Program-made: the position numbers and the translations under genes | DNA from: a virus | Direction: 5' to 3' (one strand) | Length of the DNA: 59,180 bases | Virus record (IMG/VR): IMGVR_UViG_3300037159_000004 | Location: 1-59,180 of that record | Part shown: one piece after another, positions 9,979 through 17,708 of the stretch | Numbering within the stretch: the first letter of the stretch is position 1 | Layout of the letters: every line of letters starts with the position of its first letter | Notes under the pieces: model-generated | Databases searched by the model: none | Told to the model about the DNA's origin: nothing | What the model saw: only the letters and a program-made list of their open reading frames with translations

Positions 9979-10506
9979 CTAGTGCTGCGTGTGCCCGCTC
10001 AAGGACACACGTAGATTCTTTACGGGCGCGACCCCGGTCAGCTGCACCAGCTGAATTTCCACCCCCCACTTCCAGCCGCGCTTGCGGCACGCCGCGGTCA
10101 GCTCCTCGACCGTATCGCCGTGGACGATATCTGCCCACGACCTGTTGCTCAGTTCGGTACCGATGATGCCGGCGCAGCTGTCCGCAATGGCATCCTTCAG
10201 GTCGTGCACTTCTAGAATCGCTTTCTGAACGTCAGAGATGCGGTACGTGATCACCGCATCGAACCCGATAGCCTTACCGTCGCCCGTCGTCGTCGCGAGG
10301 CCAGTCAGCCGCTCCGTCCGCGGCACGATGAAGTCTTCGATCACGTTATCCACGAACGGAATCTTCCAGTACCAACCCCCGCTGTCGAGCACGCGCAGCA
10401 ACTTCCCCATGCGCAGCTGGACACCGCCAGAATACGGCGGCATCACCTTGATGGGCTCCAGCTCGTGCCAGATACTCGCCAGAAAATCTAGCAGTTTGTC
10501 CAGCAC
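9979..10506 (-). CDS. SPFH / Band 7 (stomatin-prohibitin-like) domain protein
   Basis: The 175-residue product starts at GTG behind a GGGAG ribosome site. An amphipathic N-terminal helix is followed by hallmarks of the SPFH fold: GGWYWKIPFVDNV, a paired-strand region with TGDGKAIGFDAVITYRI, and a helical stretch ending in VHGDTVEEL. Cellular family members (HflK/C, stomatin, prohibitin) form membrane-attached rings that control proteases or organise lipid domains. This version is short, with little beyond the core domain and no clear transmembrane helix beyond the N-terminal hydrophobic segment. It is the last gene of the leftward operon. A role in modulating host membrane proteolysis or lysis timing is inference. 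Confidence 0.8.
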   Translation of the reverse strand: MLDKLLDFLASIWHELEPIKVMPPYSGGVQLRMGKLLRVLDSGGWYWKIPFVDNVIEDFIVPRTERLTGLATTTGDGKAIGFDAVITYRISDVQKAILEVHDLKDAIADSCAGIIGTELSNRSWADIVHGDTVEELTAACRKRGWKWGVEIQLVQLTGVAPVKNLRVSLSGHTQH

Positions 10507-10510
10507 GTTA

Positions 10511-10987
10511 CTACTCCCGGTTCAGCTTGATGGCCATCGGCAGGAACCCGCTGTCGATATCCCAGCTCGCGTTCTCGTCTTTCGGTTTCTCTGGCCCAGC
10601 CTCGCGAGCGCCAGGCGCCAGCGGCGCGTCGCCGTACCGCTCGTGCAGCTCCTGTGACCAGAGAGCTGCGCGCCACACCAGCTGGCTCGCCTCGTTCAGG
10701 AGTGAGTCTACGGTCGTGACCCACTCTTTGGTGCCAGGCGTTATAGGTTCGCGCGCCAGCAGCGCCTCGATGTCGGCAACGTCGACGGCGTGCCGCACGA
10801 TGCAGTCGGGGTGATCGTTAGATTTACCGCGCGCATGGTGTAGTGGCTGGCCGGGGTTATGCTTGTCGTTCCCCGACTTAGAGATGCGCGCCATCCCAGC
10901 GAGCGCCGCCGGGGCGTACTTGAGGACGCCGGAGAAGAGCGGGACGTTCTTACGTTCCGCGCTGTCGGTTGGTAGGGTCATCTTCAT
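10511..10987 (-). CDS. DUF5664 / dATP-dGTP diphosphohydrolase-like protein
   Basis: The conserved core is VPLFSGVLKYAPAALA, then SKSGNDKHNPGQPLHHA and DHPDCIVRHAVD, followed by LVWRAALWSQELHERY. This pattern is typical of phage DUF5664 proteins, named in databases as dATP/dGTP diphosphohydrolase N-terminal (MazZ-like) domain. The start at 10987 has a GGGAGG site five bases upstream; longer starts would overlap the previous gene. It probably has helical nucleotide-pyrophosphohydrolase-like structure and could adjust nucleotide pools. No PurZ homologue is present, so it does not by itself indicate 2-aminoadenine DNA. The biochemical assignment is from family naming. Confidence 0.7.
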   Translation of the reverse strand: MKMTLPTDSAERKNVPLFSGVLKYAPAALAGMARISKSGNDKHNPGQPLHHARGKSNDHPDCIVRHAVDVADIEALLAREPITPGTKEWVTTVDSLLNEASQLVWRAALWSQELHERYGDAPLAPGAREAGPEKPKDENASWDIDSGFLPMAIKLNRE

Positions 10988-10988
10988 A

Positions 10989-11228
10989 TCAGCCTCCCGC
11001 TGGCTTGCTGTCGTGACCAAACTTCAGGCCATTGAACCAGCGCCGGAGCACGTAGCTTCGCACGAGGCTGATGACGGTGAATACGAGCCCTATCTCGAAC
11101 GCGGTCCCGCCGCTCAGCTTGAAGCCGAACATCGGAAGGATAACCATGTTCGCGACCCAGTTGATCGAGAAGCCGACGAAGATGTTCGCCCACGCCTCGG
11201 CAAAAGATCCAAGTTTTGTCTGTGCCAT
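10989..11228 (-). CDS. Small phage membrane protein, DUF7220-like
   Basis: The 79-residue product has two predicted membrane helices (about residues 15-35 and 43-62) separated by FGFKLSGG, then a basic VRSYVLRRWFN segment. This pattern is shared by a widespread family of small phage membrane proteins. A GGAG site lies seven bases before the ATG. The tail contains HDSKPAGG. Function is unknown; possibilities include superinfection exclusion or membrane remodelling. It lies between genes for a nucleotide enzyme and a tiny hydrophobic protein. Confidence 0.7.
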   Translation of the reverse strand: MAQTKLGSFAEAWANIFVGFSINWVANMVILPMFGFKLSGGTAFEIGLVFTVISLVRSYVLRRWFNGLKFGHDSKPAGG

Positions 11229-11231
11229 TAC

Positions 11232-11384
11232 TTACTCCATGCTACAGTGCCAGCGCACCGCGTCGTTGTGAGCGGGAAGCGCCCCGCCTGCGATTTCACA
11301 CGTAGCTTCGGTCGGGTACACCTCACGATGTATCACCTGCGTGTGTCCTGGATGAATAAACCACCAAATTAAAATCCACCTCAT
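11232..11384 (-). CDS. Small hypothetical protein (50 aa) with hydrophobic start
   Basis: A 50-residue frame fills the gap between the membrane protein and the phosphoesterase. Its ATG overlaps the phosphoesterase stop (ATGA), and its stop lies three bases before the next ATG. The start MRWILIWWFIHPGH is strongly hydrophobic and aromatic, and two cysteines follow (ATCEIAG and WHC). Possibly a secreted or membrane-inserted peptide. No family recognised. Confidence 0.65.
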   Translation of the reverse strand: MRWILIWWFIHPGHTQVIHREVYPTEATCEIAGGALPAHNDAVRWHCSME

Positions 11385-12160
11385 GCGTATCGCCTCCGTA
11401 GGTAGTCCATCGAGAGCGGCATGATATCATAGGTGCCGTCGCCGCGCACCTCATTAAGCACGACGATGCCGCGCCACTCGCCGTTGCTCTGCACGTCCCG
11501 GTACACCTCGTCGTGCAGGTAGAAGCTGCCGGCGACCAGACCGTGACGGACCAGCTTGCCGGGGTACTGCTGGCACCCGTACAGGAACCCTTGCTGGTGC
11601 CCCTGGACGAAGCTCTGCCCGATCTTGTTCAGCCGGTTCGGTATCGTGCCCCCGACCGGACGACCGCTCAGCGTGTTGCTGAAGTAGTGCGAGTACCAGA
11701 TACCGTCGATGGGGACAATCTCTAAGAACTCGTGTCGCTCGAAGCCGGGCGTTAGCATGTCGTCGCGGGTCAGCATACCCTCCAGCTTCGGCTCTTCGCT
11801 GACGGCACGGTCGACGCGGAACTCGTGGTTGCCGAACGTGAACACCTTGCGCGGGTTCCACTTCTTGTATTTGCGTCGTGCCTGCTCCGCCTCCATCGGC
11901 GCCACCAGCGTACGGAACGCTTCGTTACCGACCTCGATGTCCGCCTTGAACCGTGCGCCCTCAGTCTCCTTGGAGCCGGGCAGGTTGTGCTTGGAGCAGG
12001 AGGGCATGTCCCACCAGTCGCCAATGACAACGATCACGTCCGGCTTGTAGTCAACGATGGCCTGCGCGGCCCAGCCGATATGTTCGAGCGGTACCCCGGG
12101 CCGGATCTGTGTGTCCGGTATGATCATGTGCCGCCGGGCGGTTGAGTGAGATTTCGTCAT
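11381..12160 (-). CDS. Calcineurin-like metallophosphoesterase
   Basis: Metal-binding motifs of the family are visible in order: IPDTQIRPG (about residues 14-22), IGDWWDMPS (47-55), FTFGNHEFR (about 109-117), a YSHYF strand, and VQGHQQG, with a late GSFYLHDE. The length of 259 residues is normal for phage members. It overlaps the endonuclease VII gene by four bases (ATGA), placing it in the replication/recombination operon. Substrates are not predictable; phage relatives are often assumed to act on nucleic acids or nucleotides. Family assignment is firm, substrate is open. Confidence 0.85.
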   Translation of the reverse strand: MTKSHSTARRHMIIPDTQIRPGVPLEHIGWAAQAIVDYKPDVIVVIGDWWDMPSCSKHNLPGSKETEGARFKADIEVGNEAFRTLVAPMEAEQARRKYKKWNPRKVFTFGNHEFRVDRAVSEEPKLEGMLTRDDMLTPGFERHEFLEIVPIDGIWYSHYFSNTLSGRPVGGTIPNRLNKIGQSFVQGHQQGFLYGCQQYPGKLVRHGLVAGSFYLHDEVYRDVQSNGEWRGIVVLNEVRGDGTYDIMPLSMDYLRRRYA

Positions 12161-12537
12161 TGCGTTCTGCTCCGTTTTAAATAATTAATAGCTAGTGAGA
12201 GGGTATCCTCAGAATCTCCGAACAGTCCTATGCCTTGATTACACGGGCCGCAAAGCCAGCCACGAAACTCGCCGGTCAAGTGGCAGTGGTCTAGGTGCAT
12301 GCCGTTTTTCCTGGGAGGATTACCGCAGCACTCACATGTGTTCGGCTTAGGTCTAGTCGGCTCCGGCTGCTTCCGTGCTTTTCGTTTACGCTCAGGGTAA
12401 TCGATGCGCGCCTGCTTTTCTCTGGCTTTAACCTTATCCGCGTTGAGAGCGTACCATTTACGGTACATGTCACGAACCTTATCTCGGTTCTTGGCCGCCC
12501 ACCTCCGACTAGCCGCCTTATGTGCTTCAGTGCTCAT
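12157..12537 (-). CDS. Recombination endonuclease VII-like protein (copy 1)
   Basis: The N-terminal half is a basic helical region (RRWAAKNRDKVRDMYRKWY). The C-terminal half has the T4 gp49-type zinc and catalytic signature: CECCGN, then LDHCHLTGEFRGWLC, then GPCNQGIGLFGDS. The four cysteines bind zinc and the DHCHxTG box is the active site of this His-Me nuclease family. Enzymes of this type resolve branched DNA before packaging. A second member lies at 43631 with the same architecture. It overlaps the helicase gene upstream by 11 bases. Confidence 0.85.
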   Translation of the reverse strand: MSTEAHKAASRRWAAKNRDKVRDMYRKWYALNADKVKAREKQARIDYPERKRKARKQPEPTRPKPNTCECCGNPPRKNGMHLDHCHLTGEFRGWLCGPCNQGIGLFGDSEDTLSLAINYLKRSRTQ

Positions 12538-13945
12538 GACGTACTCTGGATCTGGCGCGCTTCAAAGCGTCCTCGATGGATATTTTACGAAAGTTGCTGT
12601 CTATCACGTCGCCGTCCAAAGTGTTCTTTGCCTTTGCGTACCATACACGAACCGCCGCCTTTTTACCAGCCTGAGCTTGCCGAGCTGGGCCAACCCTTTC
12701 GAGCATCTGAACCCAAAGTTCCGCTGACCACGTATACGAATAATGTAAAATATCGCGGCATGGCTCGTGTAGGTTCAGCCCGAACGCGCTCTGCTCCTGC
12801 AGCAGCATAACACGGTACCTCCTGGCGTTCCAGTCGCTCTCGTCCTGCTTGCCAGAGTAGGTACGTGCTGAGATACCACGCTTCTTGAGGTGCGCCATTA
12901 TGCGTGGCGGGTCGCTCTTCCACCAGTAGCTCACCAGAAGAGACTCAGGCTCTATCTGGTCAAGGACATCGTCAAGAGCTTCGAGGCGAGCCTCGTGAAC
13001 AGCGTGCGTCTGCTCGGTGGCAGTATCGATAATACTGCCAGCACAAATCTGAAGCAGCTTGGAAGACTTAATCGCAGCAGTGCCAGCTTCAATTTGCGCA
13101 TCGTCCACCTCCAAGAAGAATTCTTTTTCCATCCGCTTGTATTGTGCGCGAGCCGCTGGCGGCAGCTCGAACTCGACGGGCAGCAGCTGGGGCTTCGTGA
13201 TGTCGAGCCAGTCCTCTGCTCTATACGCAACCAAAACATCCTTCACCGCCTCCTGGATCGCCTCGGCCGCGCCGCTCTGCAGGACAATCTTCCTTGTGTA
13301 CCGATTCTCCATCAGGTAGGCCTCGGAGAACGCGGTATAGCTCCTCTTCAATCGCTCGCCGAAGTCGACGAAGTACATTTGCCCCCATAAATCGGAAAGT
13401 CCATTGGGCGCTGGTGTGCCTGTGAGGTTCCACCAGCGACCAGTGAATTGCGCTATATCCGACAGCGCCGATGCTCGCACTGTACCCTTGCTCAATCGGA
13501 ACCCTTTGAGCCTCGAACACTCGTCGGCAATAACTATTCTGAAAGGCCACCGCTCTTGCGGCCACAGCGTCACCAGCCACGGTACCAGCTCGTAGTTGAT
13601 GATGTAGATGTCGGCAGTTGGCCGCCGCAAAATATCTAAGCGCTCTTGCAACGTGCCAGTTATCTGAACCACGTTCAGGTGCTGAAAACTGGACCATTTA
13701 TCTTTCTCCCCAGACCAGACGACGTCGGCTACTCGCTTTGGCGCAAGAACGAGCGCCGGGAAAAAGTTCGAGCCGATTAACTTCAGCATGTCCAGGGCCA
13801 AAAGGCTCGTCCCCGTTTTTCCCAGGCCAGGGTCCGCCACCAACATGGAGCGGGGGCGGTCCATTAGGAATAGCGCCGCTTCCGACTGGTAGTCGCGGGG
13901 GTTGAAGGCCGGCAAAATCAATGAGCTGAGCGATGTGTCGATCAC
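12527..13945 (-). CDS. SNF2-type superfamily 2 helicase/ATPase
   Basis: Helicase motifs appear in order: a PRDYQ entry motif, Walker A ADPGLGKT (about residue 37-44), a DECS box (IADECSRLKG), motif III LTGTPAPN, and a C-terminal QMLERVGPARQ arginine-finger region. At 472 residues it is a compact phage SNF2-like enzyme. The likely start is GTG and the upstream ribosome site is weak. It is preceded by a VRR-NUC nuclease, a pairing seen in many phage replication modules and thought to act in repair or fork processing. The overlap with the nuclease frame is unusually long (248 bases). Confidence 0.9.
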   Translation of the reverse strand: MIDTSLSSLILPAFNPRDYQSEAALFLMDRPRSMLVADPGLGKTGTSLLALDMLKLIGSNFFPALVLAPKRVADVVWSGEKDKWSSFQHLNVVQITGTLQERLDILRRPTADIYIINYELVPWLVTLWPQERWPFRIVIADECSRLKGFRLSKGTVRASALSDIAQFTGRWWNLTGTPAPNGLSDLWGQMYFVDFGERLKRSYTAFSEAYLMENRYTRKIVLQSGAAEAIQEAVKDVLVAYRAEDWLDITKPQLLPVEFELPPAARAQYKRMEKEFFLEVDDAQIEAGTAAIKSSKLLQICAGSIIDTATEQTHAVHEARLEALDDVLDQIEPESLLVSYWWKSDPPRIMAHLKKRGISARTYSGKQDESDWNARRYRVMLLQEQSAFGLNLHEPCRDILHYSYTWSAELWVQMLERVGPARQAQAGKKAAVRVWYAKAKNTLDGDVIDSNFRKISIEDALKRARSRVRHEH

Positions 13946-14204
13946 AGCCGATCACCCACACGTCCATGCCGCGCTTACGCCAGAACCCGTGCCGGCGCAG
14001 CTGGTGCTGCTCCGGCTCGACATCCTCTGCCCACTTCGTTTCCGCCAGGCACACGTACCCGTTCGGGAAGCTGCAGAGACGGTCAGGGTCGCCCCTGACC
14101 GTGGTGATGTGTTTCTCGCACGCACCCCCTAGCTCCTCAATTCGCTCTCTCAGTGGTGTCTCCACTGATGATTCGCGGCGCGTCTTCTGCCAGCTTCTCG
14201 GCAT
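13698..14204 (-). CDS. VRR-NUC domain nuclease with long out-of-frame tail over the helicase gene
   Basis: Residues about 15-95 form a VRR-NUC (PD-(D/E)XK) core: TPLRERIEELGG, a TVRGDPDRLCSFPNG segment, the catalytic VCLAETKWAE, and a closing VWVIGCDRHIAQLIDF. The start at 14204 has an AGGAG site eight bases upstream but overlaps the preceding gene by 68 bases; GTG at 14165 is an alternative. After the domain the frame stays open for about 80 Pro/Gly/Arg-rich codons inside the helicase gene. That tail looks like antiframe sequence, so the real protein may end early through a missed frameshift, or the tail may be tolerated. Confidence 0.75.
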   Translation of the reverse strand: MPRSWQKTRRESSVETPLRERIEELGGACEKHITTVRGDPDRLCSFPNGYVCLAETKWAEDVEPEQHQLRRHGFWRKRGMDVWVIGCDRHIAQLIDFAGLQPPRLPVGSGAIPNGPPPLHVGGGPWPGKNGDEPFGPGHAEVNRLELFPGARSCAKASSRRRLVWGER

Positions 14205-14478
14205 CGCTCTTCTCCTGGTTCATGATCACCGCACCCTTCACTGCGCGGCCGAAGACCTTGCTCGCCTGCACCCAGGCCTGCGCCTCGTCCACGCCGAAGA
14301 AGGTCGCCGCCCACACGCGCCGGTCCGTCATCATGTCGCGGCCGTAGACCGCGTACATCGGGATCGTTGCGCCGTTCATCGGCATCAGCTGCGTCTCAGC
14401 GGTCAGCGTCTTCGGGAGAGCGAAAGATGTTTCAACTTCCGCCTTCAGTTCGTACTTTGTCTTGTCTTTCTCAGCCAT
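14137..14478 (-). CDS. Hypothetical protein, 113 aa
   Basis: ATG at 14478 follows a GGAG site by seven bases and begins MAEKDKTKYELKAEVE. The protein is acidic and Lys/Ala-rich with a central GATIPMYAVYGRDMM segment and a WAATFFGVDEAQAW motif. It sits between DNA polymerase and the VRR-NUC nuclease, so a replication accessory role is possible, but no family is recognised. Its 3' end overlaps the nuclease start. Confidence 0.7.
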   Translation of the reverse strand: MAEKDKTKYELKAEVETSFALPKTLTAETQLMPMNGATIPMYAVYGRDMMTDRRVWAATFFGVDEAQAWVQASKVFGRAVKGAVIMNQEKSDAEKLAEDAPRIISGDTTERAN

Positions 14479-14479
14479 T

Positions 14480-14695
14480 TTATTTCTCCGATTTAAAACT
14501 TGCACGGCTGCCGGATAGCGCGGCCCCCAGTATACCAAGCTGCCATGATTGGAACCACGTCAGCTTACTGACATTGAACACGGTGCTAATTACGGCGTTC
14601 CACGTCCACTCTATAAGGAACGCATTGATAAAAACAAGTAATGCGAGCGTCAGAACGAACACAATACCGGCGTTAAAAAGTTTCCATCCGTCCAT
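14480..14695 (-). CDS. Small membrane protein, 71 aa
   Basis: One strong membrane helix (about residues 9-30, AGIVFVLTLALLVFINAFL) is followed by a second, weaker hydrophobic segment (WQLGILGAALSG). An AAGAGGTG ribosome site precedes the ATG. It lies between the DNA polymerase and a hypothetical gene, with a one-base gap to the latter. Function unknown. Confidence 0.7.
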   Translation of the reverse strand: MDGWKLFNAGIVFVLTLALLVFINAFLIEWTWNAVISTVFNVSKLTWFQSWQLGILGAALSGSRASFKSEK

Positions 14696-14698
14696 AAA

Positions 14699-16948
14699 TC
14701 ACCTCTTTCCGTAACGAAAATTAGTCCACAAGTCGGCTGCAATGGGCAGCCCCTCCATCCATTTCTCCAACTTTTTGATCACCGCCAGGAACCGCTCCTC
14801 GGGATACGAACCCTTCGGCACATCCAATCCGATTTCATCATGAACGTGCAGCGAGATCGCGGTGCGTGCGTACGGCTCCAGCGTGTTCAGGTACGCGACT
14901 ATCTCGGGCACCTTCATCGTGTCGTCGTGCACTCGGAGCATCGCGGCGCGCAGCACATCGTTCGCGATGGCCTGCACAATATTCTCAACGAAGAGCCCCG
15001 ACCAGGCGCGCTCGCGGCGCCAGCTGCGTCCGCGTACCGTTGAGTAGGTGACGTACCGCGAGCGCCACGCGCGCCCGCCGAGCACGTCCTCGATCTCTTC
15101 TGTCTTCAGCTGCGGGGCCGCGTACAGGAGACGCCGACCGCTCGGGAGCTGGATCACCAGGAACGAGGCGTTGCACCAGACCTGGCACCGGCCGACGTTG
15201 TAGACGGTCCCGTTCTTGTCGGCGACCGCTTCGAGGATCGCGGTGTGCAGGTCGTAGCGCAGCTTGTTGATCGCGGGGTTCGCGGTCCGGAACGATTGCT
15301 TCAGGATGTCGCACGCCATATAGACGTTGCGCTCCAGCTCGAAGTCTTCGCCCTTGAGGAACGCGCGCTCCCAGGCCGTGTTCGCTTTCTCTAGCTGCTC
15401 AGGTGTCGCGCCCGGGAGCACAACGAACTGTAGCGGCTCCAGGTCCATCTGGTAGGCGATGGCCATGTTGACGAGCGCCGCGACGCCGCCACCGAAACCG
15501 AACGCGAGGATACAGACCTTACCCATCTGCCGCTCAGACTCGTTCACTTCCTCGGGCGGCTTCCCTAGCATCTTGCCGGCGATGATCCGGTACGGATCCT
15601 TCGACTTGTCTTTCGGGTTCTCGAAGAGATTGTTGAAGGCGGTGAGCACTGATGTCTCGCCGGCAACCCAGGCCGTGATGACGGTCTCGACGTTCTTGAA
15701 GTCGGCGACGACCAGCTCGTTCCCCTGCGCGGCGATGATGCCGTGACGGACAGCGATAGCGACCGCCTCAAACGGCCCGCCGTAGACTAGTGGGTTGTTG
15801 AGTGCAGCGGCAGAATAGATCCCTGGGATGATGACATCATCGATAACGCTCGCTTTAACAGGGTCCAGTTCAATTCGTCCGGCGCGAGGGTGTCCCGGAG
15901 GGCGCCGGACGGTGATAGCCGGGCGTGCCATGTTATGCGGCTGGTATCCGCGAGCCGCGTGACGACCTGTACGACCCGCACCTGACCAACGGCACCAGTG
16001 GCGGATGCGACTCTCGGGGCCAACCAGCACAAGTCCCCGCTTGAATTTAGTACCAGCACTTTTTCCGGCTTCGAGCCGCTCTTCGAGAACAGTGCGAAGA
16101 ATTGGGTCCAGGTCGTCACTTTCGAGGTAGTCACGTACGTCTCCTGCTCTTAGGGATTCGATGTCGATGTCGTAGCGGTTACGGATGTACGCGAGCAGCC
16201 GCTTCGCCTGCGTCGCGGAACCGATCTGATCTTCGGTGTTGGCGCGCATCACCTTGCGCGACGCCTCGCGCGCTTGGTCAAGGAAGTCGGATGCCGCGGC
16301 CGCGAGTTTCACATCGAAGCCGAACCCGCGCTCGTTCACGAGCTGGTCCAGCATCCAGCTCCGTAGGTTCACGCCGGCATAGTTGACGTGCGGCATCCGG
16401 TTGAAGATCGTGCGCAGCGCCTCAGTGTCTCGGATCGCGTACGCGCAGAAGCGCGCCCACTCCTCGGGTGCCTCGTGCGGCTCGATGAAGCGACCGAGCG
16501 CCGGCTGTATCGTGCAGAAGGTGTCGATCAGCTTCTTGTCGTCGACCAGCTTCGCTTCGTCTTCGTTGAGCCCACACACCTTCCCGAGCCCTTCGAGAGA
16601 TCCCTGGAGCCCGTGCGCGCTCGCGCCGGCCATCGTGCACCGCCATCGCGAGACCGACGTGATCAGCTTGACCGCACGCGCCAGGATCAGTCTGTCGAAG
16701 GCTGCGTTGTGCGCGACGATCAGGAACTCAGGGTCATCGAGCGCGTCACGCAGATCCTTCGGGCACGGCTCCCCAAAGATGGGGAGCCATATCTTCACGG
16801 CGCCGGTCGCGAACCCGTACGTCACGATCATGCACTCGGCCGCCCGCGTGTAGCGGTCCGTCCCGACAGAGATGTCGAGACGGTTCCGCGTCTCCGTGTC
16901 CAGGAAGAGGATCTTCAAAACGGTATCGCCGACGCGGCCCTTCGCCAC
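14699..16948 (-). CDS. Family A DNA polymerase with 3'-5' exonuclease
   Basis: The N-terminal proofreading domain shows FLDTETRN (about residues 15-22), HNAAFDRL (80-87) and YAIRDTEAL (about 170). Polymerase motifs follow: motif A VADFKNVET (about 410), motif B RQMGKVCILAFGFGGG, and motif C SLHVHDEIG (about 700). The order and 749-residue length fit a phage replicative polymerase. GTG at 16948 is given as the start; an in-frame TTG at 16918, overlapping the upstream stop as TTGA, would remove 10 residues before the exonuclease. The surrounding DUF2815, DUF2800 and helicase genes form the rest of the replication module. Confidence 0.93.
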   Translation of the reverse strand: MAKGRVGDTVLKILFLDTETRNRLDISVGTDRYTRAAECMIVTYGFATGAVKIWLPIFGEPCPKDLRDALDDPEFLIVAHNAAFDRLILARAVKLITSVSRWRCTMAGASAHGLQGSLEGLGKVCGLNEDEAKLVDDKKLIDTFCTIQPALGRFIEPHEAPEEWARFCAYAIRDTEALRTIFNRMPHVNYAGVNLRSWMLDQLVNERGFGFDVKLAAAASDFLDQAREASRKVMRANTEDQIGSATQAKRLLAYIRNRYDIDIESLRAGDVRDYLESDDLDPILRTVLEERLEAGKSAGTKFKRGLVLVGPESRIRHWCRWSGAGRTGRHAARGYQPHNMARPAITVRRPPGHPRAGRIELDPVKASVIDDVIIPGIYSAAALNNPLVYGGPFEAVAIAVRHGIIAAQGNELVVADFKNVETVITAWVAGETSVLTAFNNLFENPKDKSKDPYRIIAGKMLGKPPEEVNESERQMGKVCILAFGFGGGVAALVNMAIAYQMDLEPLQFVVLPGATPEQLEKANTAWERAFLKGEDFELERNVYMACDILKQSFRTANPAINKLRYDLHTAILEAVADKNGTVYNVGRCQVWCNASFLVIQLPSGRRLLYAAPQLKTEEIEDVLGGRAWRSRYVTYSTVRGRSWRRERAWSGLFVENIVQAIANDVLRAAMLRVHDDTMKVPEIVAYLNTLEPYARTAISLHVHDEIGLDVPKGSYPEERFLAVIKKLEKWMEGLPIAADLWTNFRYGKR

Positions 16949-17172
16949 GCCTCATACGCGGCCGCGGGCGTGTGCCCGAACCCGTGGACAGGGTACGCGT
17001 CGTTGCTAAGCCTCTCCCGCTTTATGCGGCACACCCACGTTATCGTGCCGGGCAGCTTACTGATCTTCGGTTTCGTCAGCGATGACAATCGGCGACGGTT
17101 GGCTTGCAGCTTCTGGAACTCCAAGAACATGAGGCGTGACGACCGGAGGGGTGGTGAGTCTTGCGTATTCAT
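16915..17172 (-). CDS. Hypothetical protein, up to 85 aa
   Basis: The C-terminal half, with WVCRIKRER and GFGHTPAAAYEAWRRA, resembles small phage proteins in which a Tyr/Trp-rich strand is followed by an alpha-helix. The N-terminal half overlaps the preceding gene for 116 bases and may not be translated; no in-frame ATG lies beyond that overlap. It overlaps the polymerase start by up to 34 bases. Function unknown. Confidence 0.5.
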   Translation of the reverse strand: MNTQDSPPLRSSRLMFLEFQKLQANRRRLSSLTKPKISKLPGTITWVCRIKRERLSNDAYPVHGFGHTPAAAYEAWRRAASAIPF

Positions 17173-17389
17173 TGAGCACCTGTTGAAAGTATCGGTTTTT
17201 GGCGAGCATCCCCTGCCGGGATTTTCGGATCTGGTTCATGCGGTCAGCGAGGTCGTGGAGCCCACGCTCCGCGAAGAAGCGGCGCATGTTCTTACGCTGC
17301 GTGCGCAGGTACCGCGCCAGCAGCTTGTTCACTACCGGGCCGACCGGCTCGTAGCCCATGCTGGCGAAAGGCTTCTGTTGCGTGTTCAC
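17057..17389 (-). CDS. Hypothetical basic helical protein, 110 aa
   Basis: The GTG start overlaps the upstream stop as GTGA and has a GAGGTG ribosome site. The middle of the protein is strongly basic and helical (LLARYLRTQRKNMRRFF, DRMNQIRKSRQGML), suggesting nucleic-acid contact, and the tail is Pro/Val-rich and acidic. Position next to DNA polymerase is compatible with a replication accessory factor. No family recognised. Confidence 0.6.
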   Translation of the reverse strand: MNTQQKPFASMGYEPVGPVVNKLLARYLRTQRKNMRRFFAERGLHDLADRMNQIRKSRQGMLAKNRYFQQVLNEYARLTTPPVVTPHVLGVPEAASQPSPIVIADETEDQ

Positions 17390-17589
17390 AGCTTCACCTC
17401 GTCGTACTCGATACGCCACACGCGAATCTTCGGCTTACGCACCGCGATGTCCGGGAACATCTCCAGGTACTCGCGCCATTCCTTACGTACCTCCGCCTTC
17501 GTCTTGCAGCGGGCGTGACGCGCCAGGTCCGGTACCCCTGTCGCGTGCTTATCGCTCGTGTCTTCCCAATCGTAAAACGCTTCCGACAT
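17386..17589 (-). CDS. Hypothetical protein, 67 aa
   Basis: An AGGAG site lies six bases before the ATG. The product is charged and Trp-rich (YDWEDT, RKEWREYLEMF, RVWRIEYDEV). It is coupled to the next gene by a GTGA overlap. No known domain was recognised. Confidence 0.65.
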   Translation of the reverse strand: MSEAFYDWEDTSDKHATGVPDLARHARCKTKAEVRKEWREYLEMFPDIAVRKPKIRVWRIEYDEVKL

Positions 17590-17708
17590 TTCAGTCTCCT
17601 AGTTTCAGCCCATCTCCCGCGCGACGCCAGTGCCATCAGATGCACCAACTTAATTTGCCAGCTTTTATTGACTGGACGGCGGCGCGCGGGCGGGACTCGG
17701 TTACAACC

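Noticed and set aside
10511-10987. 2-aminoadenine (Z) genome
   Set aside because: No PurZ or DatZ homologue was seen in the window.
16388-17518. 376-codon plus-strand frame over the polymerase gene
   Set aside because: Opposite strand of a confidently identified polymerase; composition typical of antisense GC-rich DNA.
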